Source: Climacium dendroides (taxonomy: Eukaryota; Streptophyta; Bryopsida; Hypnales; Climaciaceae). Taken from it: a DNA stretch of 64,000 bases. Both the position numbers and the translations under genes were made by a program. Under the pieces are notes generated by a model. That model made no database searches and was not told the DNA's origin. It was given only the letters and a program-made list of their open reading frames with translations. This document shows, piece by piece, positions 61,454 through 64,000 of this stretch. Within the stretch, counting starts at the first letter, position 1, and every line of letters begins with the position of its first letter. The DNA lies in the NCBI GenBank assembly GCA_950106755.1, contig OX467083.1:45460555-45524554 (forward strand), written 5' to 3'.

Positions 61454-61850
61454 CTCCTTAAAGACCAAAGTGCTTGTTTTTTTTGAGAACTTGGTCAAAC
61501 TATATTGACTTTTTATTTAAAAAAATTTTGCATAAAATTTCTAGTATAAATCAACTAATCATCCCATTATGTATAGGAAGTTTTATTTTATGTCTTTCCA
61601 ATAAATATTGTAAAATTTATAAGTATTTTATATTATTCCAACATAAAATTTGGGAACTAAAAATATATTCTAGAAAGAGACTACTTGATCTTAATGGATT
61701 GTTTAGATTGATACTTGCACAAAATCATTTTAAACATTCAATTTTAAATAATGAGATGAGAGTTATGAGTTGGAGTCTATGTGTTTTAAAAAAGAAAAGT
61801 TATGAGATGAAGAAGGAAAAGCACAACACAAAAAGTGGACTTGAATTGAT
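61450..61850 (+). mobile_element. TTAA element, family I copy 2 (right end unclear)
   Basis: Starts TTAACTCCTTAAAGACCAAAG and follows copy I1 for some 200 bp (GAGAACTTGGTC, TTGACTT, AAATATTGTAAAA). The right terminus was not found; the 144-codon open frame across it has no domain and reflects low stop density by chance. Confidence 0.45.
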
Positions 61851-64000
61851 TCGATATCCCTACCGTTACAAAATGTATAACCCCAAACTACTTTCTCCAA
61901 CTTTTTAATTCATTCTTCCTTTTACACCTCATCATTCTCATGAATTTCTTTAGACAAAAGTGTCATAATTATTGTGACGAAACATCTTGTATGAAATATC
62001 TTTTTAGGTGGGTCCTTCCATACCGCCACTTTTTGCTACTATGCTATTTTGGGGAAGAACCGATAGTTAGTTCAAACCTAGCTTGTGGAATTGGGAAAAA
62101 AAATGGTTGCAATTTGGAAGCATCGGCAAAAAAAGATGGTGAAAATATATAAAATTACTAATTTGAGTAGAAAATAGGAAAAATAACTAGACTCCATACT
62201 TAAAAAAATCAATCAATTTAGGAACTAAAGGAAAATAGCTAGTAATTTTTAAAAAAAAATTGCCAAATGCTACTACTGTGCCTAGTTACCAATACTAGAC
62301 TCTAGTCTAATTTCCATATTTTCTTGTCCACAAGTGAAAGGAAATTCAAATGCACCAATGAACGCAATATTTGAATCCTATATATCAAACTACAATTAAA
62401 GTTATAAAGGATCAATTTTTTTGGGTAGATGTTCTAAAATCATATCTTCCACATATGTACATGCTGATTTTGGAAATGTACACATGGTGATGATGATGGT
62501 GTGATTTTGAGTGTACCCACCTTGTGGTTGCTGAAGAATGGTGGCCACAAATGGTCAATGCCCCAAAAGGCCATATTCAAAAGGTACTGAATGTGGGTCT
62601 CACAAATTCAGACTCGGTGGGTAAGCATACTCCAGTCCAAATTTTTTGGAAACCAATGAACCGACCTACCTTATGGGGATTCATTACTTCAATGAAAAAG
62701 ACAAATTCCACTTTATGTCCACATGGAAACTCTCAATGTGTACGTAAATCTGTTGATTGATTTATCTCATTCCTATTTGTCACATTAATTTATCAAAGTT
62801 GCACTATTTTAAATTAGTAAAAGTAGAAATACCATCGCATTACACTAGTTTCCACAAAAATAATTAGTTTTGGTAGTTCAAATTAAGTTTTGGTCCTTAC
62901 TAATAGGATAAATTAGCGGAGTTGAGTAGAAACAAGGTTTGCATAGACCAAAAAAAGAATTCATGAGAAAATTGTATCACTTGTTGAGGCTTTTTTTTAA
63001 GTCATTTTCATGATCTAAGTAGTCTATGTTTTTGCAAGAGACCACTTGATCTAGTAGTATCCATTGTTGAAAGAAGGTAACTACACCTGAATGGATTGTG
63101 TACAAATAAGCTTTGTAGACAAATGGATATGCAAAAATAAATTGACAATCAATCTTTGTATGTAGAATTGTAGATACTTTCAATTGAATCATAGTGGAAG
63201 TGGCTACATAACTTTTGGAATCATTATGAATTAGTTACAAATTCTCAAAGATGTAAGGTATAGGAGGTTGTAAGTGTATTTAGGTGATGCCAAATTTCAT
63301 TTGATGCACATCAAAAAATGGCAACGGTAGTATTAAAACATGTCATAAAGAAGAATGTAAAACAAAAGAAGAAAGTGTATCCAAAAAACACCTCCTTATA
63401 AGGTCATTGCCTCTAAAATATTATAAATAGATCTATTTATTATTTGTAAACCATTGCCAAAAAATGCATTATTCATTTTTTGCATGGATTATTTTTCTAT
63501 AATCATGTCTAGTAGAGAAAACCATCATGACCATGGATAATAGTTTTTTCATCTACCTTAATGGATGATTTGCACAACATTTGCTTAATTGTCATTTGTT
63601 TTTGCATTTTTTGTTGTTGGTTTACATTGGACACTTGTCCCTATTATAAATCCCTATGAGAAGGGTCCACATTCTAAATGATGAATGAAGAGCTTGTAGG
63701 CATTGTTTAGTTCAACTAGCTTCTCATTCATCTAATGTAATACTTAAATGTTAGAAAAGACAACCTTTTTTAATGACCAATTTCATGAAATTACAATAAA
63801 TGATATTTCTATATAAAGATATAAATGCCACATTCAATTACTTTTGAACTATGTAGTGAATTTTGGACAAAATATATGGAGATCTATAAATAATATCATT
63901 GTGAGATCTCTCGATGTTTGTAATGATCTCCCAATGTTTTGTATTGATCTCTCAATACCTCTTGATGACTATTTTATTTTTTTCTTGATGACCATTATTA
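61851..64000. other. AT-rich intergenic DNA
   Basis: No gene. A single relative of the 61-bp satellite unit lies at about 62452-62510. About 63700-63830 is an inverted copy of the repeat at 18590-18710. The remainder shows nothing recognisable. Confidence 0.45.

Noticed and set aside
61474..61908. 144-codon forward open frame
   Set aside because: Lies inside a TTAA-type element, has AT-driven composition (Ile, Lys, Phe, Asn, Tyr) and no recognisable domain.

Overview
The window looks like nuclear DNA of a land plant. All three multi-exon genes are plant-type families cut by GT-AG introns, teloboxes (AAACCCTAA) sit in several introns, and the intergenic DNA is very AT-rich and built from layered transposon remains. 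A non-seed plant (bryophyte or lycophyte) is my best guess, but the sequence alone does not fix the species.

Genic part (about 2.4-23 kb, plus 33-35.4 kb). Left to right: an intronless ISD11/LYRM4 gene (+), needed for mitochondrial Fe-S cluster assembly; an unrecognised small basic protein (-), probably two exons; an 18-exon half-size ABCA transporter (-) that I could rebuild in one continuous frame to 978 codons; a six-exon protein of 319 aa with two GNAT-like domains (-), whose arrangement resembles bacterial acetyltransferases; and a four-exon glycerophosphodiester phosphodiesterase of 360 aa (-). These are separate housekeeping or metabolic genes with their own promoters, not an operon-like unit. 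Exon coordinates are given in the entries; each model keeps phase at every junction.

Repeat part (0-2.4, 16.4-33 and 35.4-64 kb). I see no intact gene here. Most of it consists of non-autonomous elements 0.2-1 kb long that share one signature: a TTAA at each end, followed inward by CCCCTAAAG-NCCAAGG or a close variant as terminal inverted repeat. At least six families (called A, B, D, F, I and J here) with about 18 copies use this end. Two nested insertions can be read by comparison with related copies, and the element end itself has been amplified as an exact 25-bp tandem array. TTAA target sites with CCC-type ends are what piggyBac transposons leave. If confirmed, this would be a large piggyBac-type MITE radiation in a plant genome. 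It is the most interesting signal in the window.

Other mobile DNA: a dead Tc1/mariner transposase with DD34-type spacing, CACTA-like foldback MITEs (one inside an ABCA intron), a tRNA-derived SINE whose B-box segment is repeated three times, a 61-bp satellite-like array and several microsatellites. A small GC-rich island at 54.1-54.5 kb may be a captured gene fragment.
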